A stretch of 24,798 bases of DNA from contig DBZJ01000028.1 of assembly GCA_002311635.1 (NCBI GenBank), forward strand, positions 1 to 24,798, given 5' to 3'. The number at the start of each line of letters is the position of its first letter. Position 1 is the stretch's first letter. Shown piece after piece: positions 15,327 through 24,792 of this stretch. A program made the translations under genes and the position numbers. This DNA comes from Syntrophaceae bacterium UBA1163. Lineage in GTDB: Bacteria; Desulfobacterota; BSN033; UBA1163. The notes beneath the pieces are model-generated. The model saw only the letters and a program-made list of their open reading frames with translations, had not been told where the DNA came from and did not search any database.

Positions 15327-16656
15327 CTTCGAGATTGGGTTCCTCCTTTTCCTTCCCTTCTTCCAACTTTTCCAAGAATATTTCTAATGATTTCTCCGAC
15401 AATCCGAAGAGGGCATGGAGGGAGTCGAGATAAAGGTCAGCCATCCCCTCTTCATTGGTTTGCTTGAGGAGGGTGATCGGCGTGTGGAGAATCTTATTAA
15501 TGATCGCGGAAGTGAGGGCTTCCAGGGATTTCCTTTCCCTGTCCGACAGATCGGGGTGGAGGGAAAGAGTCTTTTCCAACTCTTTCTTCCTGATCTCTTC
15601 AAACTTCTTCCTCAAAGCCACGATGGTGGGAGTGACGTCGAGAGATCGGTACCAGCTAACAAATTTGACCATCTCTTCTTGGACGATCGCCTCCGCCTTT
15701 TGAGCCTCCTTCTCACGATCTTTAATGTTTTCATTGGCTACTTTTTGGAGATCATCGATGTTGTAAAGGTAAACATTTTCAATATCACCGACTTTGGGCT
15801 CGATATCCCTGGGGTCGGCGATATCAATGAAGAAGATCGGTTTCTGCCTCCGATCCTTCATCACCTTGGTGATCTGTTCGTGCTGGATAAGATATCGGGG
15901 TGAATCCGTAGCACTGATCACAATGTCCACTCTCTTCAAACCTTGTCCCATGTCTTCAAAGGGAATCGCTTCCCCCTTGAATTCCTGAGCCAGGGATACA
16001 GCCCGATCATAAGTGCGGTTGGTCACCAGAATTTTCTCTGCCCCTCCAGAGACGAGGTGTCGGGCGGCCAGTTCGCACATCTCTCCCGCTCCGATGAGCA
16101 AAACGGTTTTCTTTTCCAGAGCGCCAAAGATTTTTTCGGCTAACTCGACCGCGACCGAACTGACGGAGATGGCGCCCACGACGATCTTCGTTTCGGTTCT
16201 CACCCTTTTTGCCACATGAAAGGCCCGATGAAGAAGCCGATGGAGAATGAGACCTGAGGTTTTGACCTGTTGGGAAAAATCATAGGCCTCCTTGATCTGG
16301 CCCAGAATTTGAGGTTCCCCTAAGACCATCGAGTCGAGACTGGAGGCCACGCGAAAGATATGCTTCACCGCTTCTTCTCCCACATGGGCATACAGACTTC
16401 TTTCGAATTCCTTTAAGGGAATGCTGTGGTATTGAGAGAGAAATTCTTTCAGATCGCGGACGGCCCTTTCTGTCTCTCGGGTGGCTGCATAAACCTCTAC
16501 CCGGTTACAGGTGGAGACGATCATGTTTTCCTTGAGAGAAGGGAGGGTATGAACCTTGTCTAAAGCGTCCTCCATCTTATCTTCGGGAAAAGCGAGGCAT
16601 TCACGAATCTCGATAGGTGCTGTTTTATGATTTAATCCGACAACGAGAAGTTCCAT
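15316..16656 (-). CDS. hemA: Glutamyl-tRNA reductase
   Basis: Reduces glutamyl-tRNA(Glu) to glutamate-1-semialdehyde with NADPH, the first committed step of C5-pathway tetrapyrrole synthesis. 446 residues from MELLVVGLNHKTAPIEIRE. The catalytic Cys50 is in VSTCNRVEVYA, the family His is at 99, SSLDSMVLGEPQILGQIKEAY follows, and the NADPH Rossmann loop is LLIGAGEM (186-193); the C-terminal dimerisation helices are present. The frame opens 17 codons earlier (MMFWFNLSLNLIFCLID), but this hydrophobic extension is absent from the family and I reject it. No clear Shine-Dalgarno precedes the chosen ATG. Upstream lies the degenerate direct repeat and the CcsA-like gene; downstream the stop overlaps hemC. 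Confidence 0.95.
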   Translation of the reverse strand: MELLVVGLNHKTAPIEIRECLAFPEDKMEDALDKVHTLPSLKENMIVSTCNRVEVYAATRETERAVRDLKEFLSQYHSIPLKEFERSLYAHVGEEAVKHIFRVASSLDSMVLGEPQILGQIKEAYDFSQQVKTSGLILHRLLHRAFHVAKRVRTETKIVVGAISVSSVAVELAEKIFGALEKKTVLLIGAGEMCELAARHLVSGGAEKILVTNRTYDRAVSLAQEFKGEAIPFEDMGQGLKRVDIVISATDSPRYLIQHEQITKVMKDRRQKPIFFIDIADPRDIEPKVGDIENVYLYNIDDLQKVANENIKDREKEAQKAEAIVQEEMVKFVSWYRSLDVTPTIVALRKKFEEIRKKELEKTLSLHPDLSDRERKSLEALTSAIINKILHTPITLLKQTNEEGMADLYLDSLHALFGLSEKSLEIFLEKLEEGKEKEEPNLEDAL

Positions 16657-16674
16657 GTCAATTAAACAAAAAAT

Positions 16675-16728
16675 AAGGTTGAGGCTAAGGTTGAACCAAA
16701 ACATCAAGGTTTAGGTTAAGGTTGAAAC
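16675..16728. repeat. Two-copy direct repeat between the ccsA-like gene and hemA
   Basis: A 23-base unit at 16675-16697 recurs at 16706-16728 with three mismatches (period 31). Each unit itself contains two AAGGTT-type steps. It occupies most of the gap between the two genes and would lie in the hemA leader on the minus-strand transcript. Function unknown; it looks like a short degenerate tandem repeat. Confidence 0.6.
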
Positions 16729-16754
16729 AGACACCTCAACCTATTTATTTCCGT

Positions 16755-17579
16755 TTATCTCCAGTTCGCATAGGTATGAAGTCCTGGGAGAAGGAGGTTC
16801 ACACCTAAGAATGTGAAGAGGGCAGCCAGAAATCCAACGATCGCCATAATCGCTGCCTTCCGTCCTCTCCATCCCACTGTCAGACGCTGGTGAAGCAGCG
16901 CTGCGTACAGAAGCCAGGTGATCAGAGACCAGGTTTCTTTGGGATCCCAATTCCAATAACTCCCCCAGGCGTACTCAGCCCAAACCGCACCCGTGATGAT
17001 TCCCAAGGTCAATAGGGGAAAACCAAACTTGAGGGACTGGTAGCCCAGATCGTCCAGAAGATTCAATGGCGGAAGTCTTTTCGCAATCGCCCCCAGCCTT
17101 TTGGATTTAAGTTGATGCTCTTGAATTAAATACATGACTCCACAGCAGAACGTCAGCGTGAACAGGGCGTTACCCAGAAAAGCAAAGATCACATGGAGAG
17201 GATGCCAGAAACTTTTTAAGGCAGGAGCCAAAGGGAAGATTCCCTTTGGGAGAGCAAAGGCAAAAAGGACAAGGATGAGGGCAATGGGAGTGAGAAAGGC
17301 GCCTAACACCTTGACCTTGTATTTCAGATTAACGATCAGAAGGATGCCGATGATCATCCAGGCGAAGAAGGAGAGGGATTCATAAAGATCGGTCACGGGA
17401 GTATGCCCTGCTTCCACGTACCTCGTGAGAATAGCCAGGGTATGGGAAGCGAAGCCGACGGTGACGATGGTGGCAGCTATTTTAGAAAGGACCTCTTTGA
17501 GAAAAATGATATACGCCAGGTAGGCCAAGGTCCCAAATAGATAAAGAAAAGAGGCCAATTTAAAGAAATAAATATTCAT
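16755..17579 (-). CDS. CcsA/CcsB-type cytochrome c assembly protein (HemX-like position)
   Basis: An integral membrane protein of 274 residues with about eight membrane helices. The tryptophan-rich heme-handling signature WGSYWNWDPKETWSLITW is present near residues 205-222, flanked by the conserved His residues expected for heme ligation (for example FWHPLHVIFAF and ALLHQRL). This is the CcsA (CcsB in some annotations) part of the system II cytochrome c synthase, which presents heme across the membrane. No ResB/Ccs1 partner is in the window. Its place directly before hemA recalls hemX, a related protein that lowers HemA levels in Gram-positive bacteria, so a HemX-type role is an alternative. 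GTG at 17582 and ATG at 17579 are adjacent; an AGG five bases before the ATG favours the latter. The upstream radical SAM gene ends 11 bases away. Confidence 0.88.
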   Translation of the reverse strand: MNIYFFKLASFLYLFGTLAYLAYIIFLKEVLSKIAATIVTVGFASHTLAILTRYVEAGHTPVTDLYESLSFFAWMIIGILLIVNLKYKVKVLGAFLTPIALILVLFAFALPKGIFPLAPALKSFWHPLHVIFAFLGNALFTLTFCCGVMYLIQEHQLKSKRLGAIAKRLPPLNLLDDLGYQSLKFGFPLLTLGIITGAVWAEYAWGSYWNWDPKETWSLITWLLYAALLHQRLTVGWRGRKAAIMAIVGFLAALFTFLGVNLLLPGLHTYANWR

Positions 17580-17590
17580 CACTACCTATT

Positions 17591-18937
17591 TTACCATGTT
17601 TTTGTCAATTGGTGAAACTGCCAATTCATCGCTAAGTAGAAGAGGGGGTGAACCCAGGGCCTCTTGATAATCCTTTTATAGATCGAAGAGGTCGAAAAAA
17701 CTCCTTTCCAGATTGCCCTTACCCCTTTTTCCAATTCTTCCACGGACATCCGTAAAGGCTGATACACGGCGTTGAGGGAATCGTATTTTTCCCAATCCCT
17801 GCAAATAATCCTTCCTTCTTTCTCCAATCGCAGAAATGAATCGGTTCCAGGATAAGGGGCCATGATGAAGGCAAGAGCCCAGTCGAGCCTCGAATCAACG
17901 CAAAAGTCGATGATCCTTTGGAAGACCCCCGGGTCATCGTCATCCAGACCGACGATAAAAGTTCCCATGATGCCGATTCCTCGGTCATGGATCTTTTCCA
18001 CGGCTTCGACATATCGCGAGGGCTGGTTGAACCCTTTTCCCATCGCATTCAGGTTCTTTGTCGAGAAGGACTCAAAGCCGATATTGATCGCGATACAACC
18101 ACTTTGCGCAAATCCTTCCAGGAGTTTCTGATCAAAGGCGATGGAGACGGGGGCATGGCCATACCAGAGGAGGTCGAATTCTTTAAGAAGGGAGAGGAGG
18201 TCGAGACAGAACCGCTTATCCCCTGCGACGTTGGAATCGATGATGTAAAGAAGTCTTCTCTTGAGAAAATAAGGAAGGTCTCTGTTGAACAAGGAAAGGA
18301 TTTTCTTTAGGCCGAGGTTCATCACAGGGCCTTTTTGAAAAAGGGTGTCAAGTTCCCGCTCAATTTCGCTGATGGGACGGTTGCGGTATCGATATCCGAA
18401 GAATTTTGAGACACCGCAGAAGTCGCAGCGGTGGGGGCATCCTCGTGTGGTTTCGAGTAGCCTTAATGGAAAGTAAAATTTCTGACTGAGAAGATCCCTT
18501 CTGGGAAGAGGAAAGCGGGAGGGGTTTGTCAATTCGCTCCCCACGTAAATCCGTTTCATCTGGCCTCTTCTCAGATCCTCGATGAGATCCGGCCAGACCC
18601 CTTCCGCCTCTCCTACCACGACTGCATCCACGTGTTGAAGGGCCTCCTGAGGGAGCATGCTGGCATGAACTCCTCCCATGACGACAGGGATTCCCCTCTT
18701 TTTGAATTCTTCTGCAATCCGATAAGCCCGGGGGGCAACGGGTGTCTGGGCAGTGATTCCCACCAGGTCTGCCTTTTCTTCGAAGTCGATTTTTTCAAAG
18801 GCCTCGTCAACGATCTTCAACTCCATACCGGGAGGGGTGACGGCGGCGACGTAGGGTAGGTTCAGGAAACTTAGCCTGAACAGGAAGGCTTCTTCCTTTT
18901 TTCGCTTCCGTTCGGGTGAGATCAAGAGGATCTTCAT
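17591..18937 (-). CDS. Cobalamin-binding radical SAM protein (BchE/P-methylase-like class)
   Basis: A 448-residue protein with an N-terminal B12-binding domain (about 1-135; MGGVHASMLPQEAL is its typical loop) and a radical SAM domain (about 155-370) with the cluster motif CPHRCDFC in TTRGCPHRCDFCGVS. Downstream elements include INIGFESFS, GIGIMGTFIVGLDDDD and IMAPYPGTDSF, as in B12-dependent radical SAM enzymes that methylate or rearrange unactivated carbons. The substrate cannot be deduced. It heads the minus-strand heme/cytochrome gene series, so a tetrapyrrole or hopanoid-type modification is conceivable but unproven; no hopanoid genes are nearby. The start MKILLISPERK is the usual family start; it lacks a Shine-Dalgarno and lies seven bases after a candidate -10 element. 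Confidence 0.87.
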   Translation of the reverse strand: MKILLISPERKRKKEEAFLFRLSFLNLPYVAAVTPPGMELKIVDEAFEKIDFEEKADLVGITAQTPVAPRAYRIAEEFKKRGIPVVMGGVHASMLPQEALQHVDAVVVGEAEGVWPDLIEDLRRGQMKRIYVGSELTNPSRFPLPRRDLLSQKFYFPLRLLETTRGCPHRCDFCGVSKFFGYRYRNRPISEIERELDTLFQKGPVMNLGLKKILSLFNRDLPYFLKRRLLYIIDSNVAGDKRFCLDLLSLLKEFDLLWYGHAPVSIAFDQKLLEGFAQSGCIAINIGFESFSTKNLNAMGKGFNQPSRYVEAVEKIHDRGIGIMGTFIVGLDDDDPGVFQRIIDFCVDSRLDWALAFIMAPYPGTDSFLRLEKEGRIICRDWEKYDSLNAVYQPLRMSVEELEKGVRAIWKGVFSTSSIYKRIIKRPWVHPLFYLAMNWQFHQLTKTW

Positions 18938-18944
18938 CTTTTTT

Positions 18945-18973
18945 ATTTAACCCATTCCATAGGAAGGGGTCAA
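18945..18973 (-). promoter_or_regulatory. Candidate sigma-70 promoter for the radical SAM-heme gene series
   Basis: On the minus strand, TTGACC (18968-18973), a 17-base spacer and TTAAAT (18945-18950). The -10 ends only seven bases before the ATG at 18937, so a transcript from it would begin at or next to the start codon. Good match to consensus (5/6 and 4/6) but unproven. Confidence 0.45.
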
Positions 18974-19043
18974 CGGCCGCCTGCGGGAGCCGAATTTGCT
19001 GCGGCAGGTAGCCCGACTGCGATAGCAAGCAGGTCTACCCGCC
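18974..19043. other. GC-rich palindromic block between divergent operons
   Basis: A GC-rich segment with several pairing possibilities: CCTGC (18980-18984) with GCAGG (19004-19008), GGTAG (19007-19011) with CTACC (19035-19039), and CTGC (19017-19020) with GCAG (19029-19032). GCAGGT also recurs directly. It resembles an intergenic repeat remnant or a protein-binding region. The rest of the 18938-19335 spacer holds only the promoters listed separately. Confidence 0.35.
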
Positions 19044-19195
19044 TGTCCTTTCCCCCACCTCTCCGGGGACTTGGAGAATTCTATCTGGGCGACAACCCGA
19101 AGAGGACACATCTGGCGGCATAGGAATACAAGTTTTGGCCCTCGAGGGTCTGCAGGAAAGTAAAACCGTGTCCAGTTGAGCTACTGGCCCATTCT

Positions 19196-19211
19196 TGGCA
19201 CGGATATTGCT
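19196..19211 (+). promoter_or_regulatory. Sigma-54 (RpoN) -24/-12 promoter upstream of mreB
   Basis: TGGCACG-GATA-TTGCT matches the sigma-54 consensus TGGCACG-N4-TTGC(A/T) at every defined position. Transcription would begin about 12 bases past the GC of the -12 element, near 19222, leaving a leader of roughly 115 bases before the mreB ATG. GATATTGCTTA is immediately repeated once (19203-19213 and 19214-19224). The activator and its upstream sites are not identifiable here. Confidence 0.72.
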
Positions 19212-19266
19212 TAGATATTGCTTATTTGCTCCTAAGAAAACAGAGAAAGCGAATTTTCAGTGATGA

Positions 19267-20373
<1,107 letters not shown>

Positions 20374-20383
20374 GATTAAAGAG

Positions 20384-21262
20384 GTGCGTGATTTTTTCTT
20401 GTTCCGAAGATCTTATCTTCTCATTTTTGTCATTCTCCTTTTAATGTTTGCCCTCGTTCTGATGTCATTGAGGGCCAAGCAGAGGAAAGGGGTAGAATTT
20501 TTCGATGTCCTTTTCATGGAGATCTGCTCTCCCCTCGAAAAAGCCTCCACGCTTGTGATCAAGACCGTTCAGAAAGCCTTCCAAGAACATGTTTTTTTGG
20601 TCAACGTCGAAAAGGAGAATCGGGTGCTCAAGCAGAAGGTCACGGAGCTTCAAGAAGAAAACCGCGGGATGACCGAGGTGAAGCTGGCCAACGAGCGGCT
20701 GAAGCGACTGCTTCAATTTCGGGAGGAAACCCCCCTTTCCATGATCGGGGCGGAAGTGATCGGTCAGGATCCCTCTTCTTGGTTCAAAAGTGTGACTGTT
20801 GACAAAGGGGAAAGGGACGGTGTGAAAAAGGGAATGGCGGTGATCTGTCCGGCAGGGGTCATCGGTCAAATCATTAAAACCGCTCCCGACTATGCCACCG
20901 TTCTTCTCATCACCGATTACAACAGCGCAGTTGATTCCATCGTCCAGAGGACACGTGCGAAGGCCATTGTTGAAGGAAAGGGAGAAAACCGATGCCAGCT
21001 GAAATACCTTCTTCGAACGGAAGAGGTGGCGGTCGGGGATGCTGTCGTCACCTCGGGGCTGGGTGGAAATTTTCCGAAAGGGTTGACGGTAGGTGAGGTC
21101 AAGAAGGTGGACAAAAAAGGTCACGGCGTTTTTCAGTATGCCGAGTTGTCTCCCAGTGTGGATATGACAAAGTTGGAGGAGGTCTTCGTCATCATGGAAC
21201 CTCTTCGTTCTTCGCCGCCACAGGAGGAAAAAGTGAAAAAGGGGAAGAAGAACAGGAAATGA
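20384..21262 (+). CDS. mreC: Rod shape-determining protein MreC
   Basis: A bitopic periplasmic scaffold that links MreB filaments to PBP2-RodA. 292 residues: a short cytoplasmic N-terminus, one membrane helix (about 10-30, YLLIFVILLLMFALVLMSL), a coiled coil (about 70-112, rich in E/K/L heptads such as VEKENRVLKQKVTELQEENRG), then the double beta-barrel MreC core with AEVIGQDPSSWFKSVTVDKGERDGVKKGMAVI and VVTSGLGGNFPKGLTVGEV. The C-terminus is Lys-rich (EEKVKKGKKNRK). The start is GTG at 20384, where AAAGAG directly abuts the start codon; a TTG at 20399 with GAGGTG 12 bases away is an alternative that would trim five residues. The stop overlaps mreD by four bases (ATGA). Confidence 0.95.
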   Translation: MRDFFLFRRSYLLIFVILLLMFALVLMSLRAKQRKGVEFFDVLFMEICSPLEKASTLVIKTVQKAFQEHVFLVNVEKENRVLKQKVTELQEENRGMTEVKLANERLKRLLQFREETPLSMIGAEVIGQDPSSWFKSVTVDKGERDGVKKGMAVICPAGVIGQIIKTAPDYATVLLITDYNSAVDSIVQRTRAKAIVEGKGENRCQLKYLLRTEEVAVGDAVVTSGLGGNFPKGLTVGEVKKVDKKGHGVFQYAELSPSVDMTKLEEVFVIMEPLRSSPPQEEKVKKGKKNRK

Positions 21263-21792
21263 GACGCTTGATTCTGCCACTTTTAGCAGGGTTTTTCTTT
21301 CTCGTTTTTCAGACGACGTTCTTATCCTTCCTCCCTATCCAAAGGATCAGGCCGGACGTTCTTCTCATCTTTACCCTCTATCTGGCGTTTTTATACTCGC
21401 CGATTTTCGGGGGGATCCTGGCATTCTTTTTAGGATATCTAATGGATCTGTTTTCCGGAAACACCTTAGGCCTCTACACCTTTTCGAGGCCCCTCGTCTT
21501 CTTCGCTGCCCAACTCCTCAGAGAGCGATTCTATTTGGAAGGATTTGCCTTCCAATCCCTTTTTGCCTTTCTCTTTAGCCTGTCGGAAGGGATTCTCATT
21601 TCCGTGCTGATCAACGCCCTTCAACCCATCCCTCTTGGGAGTTTTTATCCCTCCTTCTTCACTTGCCTCATCCCGCAGGCGTTTTTTACTGGTCTTGTCA
21701 CTCCTCTCCTTTTTTTCGTTTTTCGAAAAGGATCAGCGTTCCTATCCCGTGAGCCCGAGCAGGGGATCGCCGAGAGAGGGTATCGGCCATGA
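21259..21792 (+). CDS. mreD: Rod shape-determining membrane protein MreD
   Basis: A small polytopic inner-membrane component of the elongasome, 177 residues with about five or six membrane helices. The RPDVLLIFTLYLAFLYSPIFGGILAFFLGYLMDLFSG segment carries the family pattern of a polar/Asp residue after the first helix and the G-x-x-x-G-x-x-D-x-x-S/G turn. MreD is poorly conserved, so identification rests on this pattern, length, topology and its position between mreC and the PBP2 gene. Both ends overlap their neighbours by four bases (ATGA), which indicates tight translational coupling. The C-terminal tail (SREPEQGIAERGYRP) is soluble. Confidence 0.93.
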   Translation: MRRLILPLLAGFFFLVFQTTFLSFLPIQRIRPDVLLIFTLYLAFLYSPIFGGILAFFLGYLMDLFSGNTLGLYTFSRPLVFFAAQLLRERFYLEGFAFQSLFAFLFSLSEGILISVLINALQPIPLGSFYPSFFTCLIPQAFFTGLVTPLLFFVFRKGSAFLSREPEQGIAERGYRP

Positions 21793-23657
21793 TGGAATTG
21801 AACACCCAAAAGATGGAAGACTTCAAAGGGAGACACAAGTACTTTGTGGTCTTTGTCGGTTTGGCTTTTTTCTTGATCTTCATCCGCCTGTGGTCCCTTC
21901 ACGTCATCAAAGGAAGCGAGCTTCGGCATTTATCTGAAAATAATCGCATTCGGCTGCTTGAGAACCTTGCCGACCGGGGAATGTTGTTGGATCGAAGGGG
22001 ACGTGTTTTGGCTCATAATCGTCCTTCCTTCGAAGTTTATCTCGTCCCTGAGGACGCAAAGGCAAATCCGGAGGTATTGGCCAAAATAGCAGAGATGTTA
22101 AATATGACGCAGGACGAGATTGAGGAAAAAATAGAAGCGCAAAAGGGACGGGCGCCTTTCAGACCGGTGAAGATTAAATCGGATATCGATTGGAACGAGC
22201 TGGCCGTCCTCGAATCGAATCGGGTTAATCTCCCAGGGCTTCTCGTGGATGTCAGGCCCAGGAGGGCCTATGATTATGGGGACCTGGCTTGTCATCTCAT
22301 CGGTTATCTTGGAGAGGCGGATGAGAATGAATTGAGACAGTCTAAGGGGCCGCCATATCGGATGGGTGCCCTAATTGGGAAATATGGAGTCGAGTACCGG
22401 TGGGAAGATGACCTTCGAGGAGTGGATGGGGGTCAGCAGATTGAAGTCGATGCCCTGGGAAGGGAGGTCAGACCCCTCGGGGTGGTCGAACCTTTTCCGG
22501 GAAACAACCTCTCGCTCACCATTGATTTAGAGCTCCAGAAGACGGCTGAGGAAGCCTATCAGGACAAGAACGGAGCTCTTATTGCCATGGACCCGAAAAC
22601 GGGACGCATCTTAGCGATGGTGAGCAAGCCCTCTTTTGAACCCTTTGCGAGAAACATTTCGACGGAAGAATGGAAAGCCCTTGTGGAAAACCCTTATCAC
22701 CCTCTTACGAACAAGGGAATCCAGGGGCAATACCCTGCAGGGTCGGTCTTCAAAATCGTCACTGCCATTGCAGGCCTGGAATCGGGGGTGATTAATCCGA
22801 ACACTCCATTTCCTTGCGCGGGAACCTTCCATTACGGAAATCGGGATTTTCGGTGTTGGAAGCAGGGGGGCCACGGAACCCTCAGCCTGCATCGGGCCAT
22901 CGTTGAATCCTGTGATGTCTACTTCTATCAACTAGGCTTGAAGGTGGGGGTCGATCTCATTGCTCATTACGCCAAGGAGTTTGGTTTAGGGAAAGCGACA
23001 GGTATCCTGCTTCCTCATGAGAAACCCGGGACCGTTCCCTCCAGCTCCTGGAAGAAGAAACGTTTGGGAGTCCCGTGGTATAGCGGCGAGACCCTTTCCT
23101 TTTCCGTGGGGCAGGGATATCTGTCAACGACCCCTCTTCAACTCTTGATGCTTATTTCAGGCGTTGCCAATGAGGGAAAGCTTCTCCTCCCCCAGGTGGT
23201 GGAAAAGGTAGAAGATATCTATGGGAACGTATTGAAAGAGTATCCGCCTCAGGAAATAGGAAGAGCGAACGTTTCGCAGAAGACGCTTCAGATTGTCCAG
23301 GAGGCTCTCAAGGGAGCCGTGAACGACCCTCATGGGACAGGGTCGGCTTGTTCGCTGAAAGAAATCAAGGTGGCGGGTAAAACGGGTACGGCCCAAGTGG
23401 TCGCCCTGCCCGAGGATTTTAAAAGAGGGGATATGAATCGAATCCCTGCAAAATTTCGTGATCACGCCTGGTTTGTGGCTTATGCCCCATTTGAAGACCC
23501 TAAGATCGCGGTGGTTGTCCTGGTGGAGCACGGAGGATTTGGGGCTTCCGCCGCCGCTCCGATCGCTAAAAAAGTGATCGAACAGTATCTCGGCGTTAAC
23601 CCTTCGCCTCCCCAGAAGACGGCGGGAGAGGAAAACGATTCAGACGATGCAGATTGA
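21789..23657 (+). CDS. mrdA: Penicillin-binding protein 2 (elongation-specific transpeptidase)
   Basis: A class B PBP that cross-links peptidoglycan during lateral growth as RodA's partner. 622 residues: a cytoplasmic N-terminus, one membrane anchor (about 18-38), a pedestal domain (LADRGMLLDRRGRVLAHNRPSFEVYLVP; then VRPRRAYDYGDLACHLIGYLG) and a transpeptidase domain from about 240. The catalytic motifs are intact: Ser319-x-x-Lys322 in YPAGSVFK, Ser374-Cys-Asp376 in VESCDVYFY, and Lys531-Thr-Gly-Thr in AGKTGTAQ. The SxD form of the second motif is normal for PBP2. The Met pair at the start leaves a one-codon ambiguity. It overlaps mreD by four bases and rodA by 11. The tail (SPPQKTAGEENDSDDAD) is acidic and probably unstructured. 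Confidence 0.97.
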   Translation: MMELNTQKMEDFKGRHKYFVVFVGLAFFLIFIRLWSLHVIKGSELRHLSENNRIRLLENLADRGMLLDRRGRVLAHNRPSFEVYLVPEDAKANPEVLAKIAEMLNMTQDEIEEKIEAQKGRAPFRPVKIKSDIDWNELAVLESNRVNLPGLLVDVRPRRAYDYGDLACHLIGYLGEADENELRQSKGPPYRMGALIGKYGVEYRWEDDLRGVDGGQQIEVDALGREVRPLGVVEPFPGNNLSLTIDLELQKTAEEAYQDKNGALIAMDPKTGRILAMVSKPSFEPFARNISTEEWKALVENPYHPLTNKGIQGQYPAGSVFKIVTAIAGLESGVINPNTPFPCAGTFHYGNRDFRCWKQGGHGTLSLHRAIVESCDVYFYQLGLKVGVDLIAHYAKEFGLGKATGILLPHEKPGTVPSSSWKKKRLGVPWYSGETLSFSVGQGYLSTTPLQLLMLISGVANEGKLLLPQVVEKVEDIYGNVLKEYPPQEIGRANVSQKTLQIVQEALKGAVNDPHGTGSACSLKEIKVAGKTGTAQVVALPEDFKRGDMNRIPAKFRDHAWFVAYAPFEDPKIAVVVLVEHGGFGASAAAPIAKKVIEQYLGVNPSPPQKTAGEENDSDDAD

Positions 23658-24747
23658 CCGACGCCTCTTCACCCATTTCGACTGGACGTTACTGGGGATT
23701 GTGCTCCTCATCGCCTCGATCGGCATCCTCAATCTTTACAGCGCTGCTGCAAAGATAGAGACGGTCGGGGCTCCGCTTTACCTCAAACAAATTTTTTGGC
23801 TCGTCATCGGGTTGGCCGCGATGGTGACGATCGCCTTCGTCGAATATCGTTTTTATTCCGATTTTGCTTATATCGTTTATACCATCGCATTGGTCCTTTT
23901 GCTGCTCGTACTTGCCTACGGGATGATCACCTCGGGTGCACAGCGGTGGGTCAAAATCGGTCCCCTCTCTTTCCAGCCTTCCGAGTTTGTCAAGATCTCC
24001 TTCATCTTGGCCCTGGCAAAGTTTTTCCATCGGCCCGCAGATCGAAAAGGGTATTCCTTGAAGCAACTCCCCTTACCCTTTCTCCTCCTTCTGCTGCCGA
24101 TGGCGTTGATCCTTAAACAGCCCGACCTGGGGACAGCTATTGTCCTTCTCCTCGTTTTCTTCTCGGTCCTGATCTTTGTTAAGATTCGATGGTCCTCTCT
24201 GCTCGCCATCGGAATGACCGGAGGTGCTGCCGTACCGGTCCTTTGGAATTTTCTAAAGGGGTACCAGAAGAAACGAATTATCACCTTTTTCAATCCAGAT
24301 TTGGACCCACTGGGTGCGGGATACCATCTCATGCAATCGAAGATCGCCGTTGGATCGGGAGGAATTCTTGGAAAAGGTTTTATGAAAGGGACTCAATCCA
24401 AGCTGGGCTTTCTCCCCGAACAACAGACGGACTTCATCTTCTCTGCCCTGGGGGAGGAGTGGGGATTGATCGGATCTCTCTTCGTCATCGGGCTCTATGT
24501 GGCGTTAATCCTATGGGGGCTTCGTATTGCCGTCCAAGCCAAAGACCGCTTTAGCGCCATCCTCGCTTTCGGCGTGGTGGCGATGCTTTTCTGGCATGTC
24601 TTCATCAACGTTGGAATGGTACTCGGGATGATGCCGGTGGTGGGGATTCCCCTCCCCCTGCTGAGTTACGGCGGGTCCTTTATCGTTTCCACTCTGATTG
24701 GGGCGGGGCTTCTCCTGAATGTGAGTATGAGAAGGTATCTGTTTTGA
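23647..24747 (+). CDS. rodA: SEDS peptidoglycan glycosyltransferase RodA
   Basis: An integral membrane enzyme that polymerises glycan strands from lipid II for cell elongation, paired with PBP2. 366 residues and about ten membrane helices. SEDS hallmarks are SGAQRWVKIGPLSFQPSEFVKI (96-117), KQPDLGTAIV (157-166), GAGYHLMQSKIAVGSGGILGKGF (223-245) and PEQQTDFIFSALGEEWG (257-272), where Asp262 is the conserved catalytic aspartate. The C-terminus has the normal PVVGIPLPLLSYGGS motif. The ATG lies inside the end of the PBP2 gene (11-base overlap), as expected for equimolar synthesis. It is complete. A repeat-rich hairpin follows and the window ends 51 bases after its stop. Confidence 0.97.
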   Translation: MQIDRRLFTHFDWTLLGIVLLIASIGILNLYSAAAKIETVGAPLYLKQIFWLVIGLAAMVTIAFVEYRFYSDFAYIVYTIALVLLLLVLAYGMITSGAQRWVKIGPLSFQPSEFVKISFILALAKFFHRPADRKGYSLKQLPLPFLLLLLPMALILKQPDLGTAIVLLLVFFSVLIFVKIRWSSLLAIGMTGGAAVPVLWNFLKGYQKKRIITFFNPDLDPLGAGYHLMQSKIAVGSGGILGKGFMKGTQSKLGFLPEQQTDFIFSALGEEWGLIGSLFVIGLYVALILWGLRIAVQAKDRFSAILAFGVVAMLFWHVFINVGMVLGMMPVVGIPLPLLSYGGSFIVSTLIGAGLLLNVSMRRYLF

Positions 24748-24792
24748 TTTCAAATTGCAGATCGCAGATTGCAAATTTTTCAATCTGAAATC
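24746..24792. repeat. AT-rich nested inverted repeat after rodA, possible terminator
   Basis: GATTTCA (24746-24752) pairs with TGAAATC (24786-24792), enclosing AAATTGCA (24752-24759) and TGCAAATTT (24770-24778), which pair with one bulge and run into five Ts. CAGAT(C/T)GCAGAT steps inside look like a simple degenerate repeat. It could end the rod operon, but the window stops too soon to tell. Confidence 0.4.

Noticed and set aside
16657..16707. Hydrophobic N-terminal extension of HemA
   Set aside because: Glutamyl-tRNA reductase is soluble and begins at MELLVVGLNHKT-type sequence; choosing that start places the catalytic cysteine at the usual residue 50.
16675..16742. Direct repeats considered as a CRISPR fragment
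   Set aside because: Only two imperfect copies with an eight-base gap and no cas genes; this does not fit a CRISPR array.
20465..21280. A 271-codon minus-strand open frame opposite mreC
   Set aside because: Antisense to mreC, whose sequence and operon overlaps are clear; the frame shows no domain.
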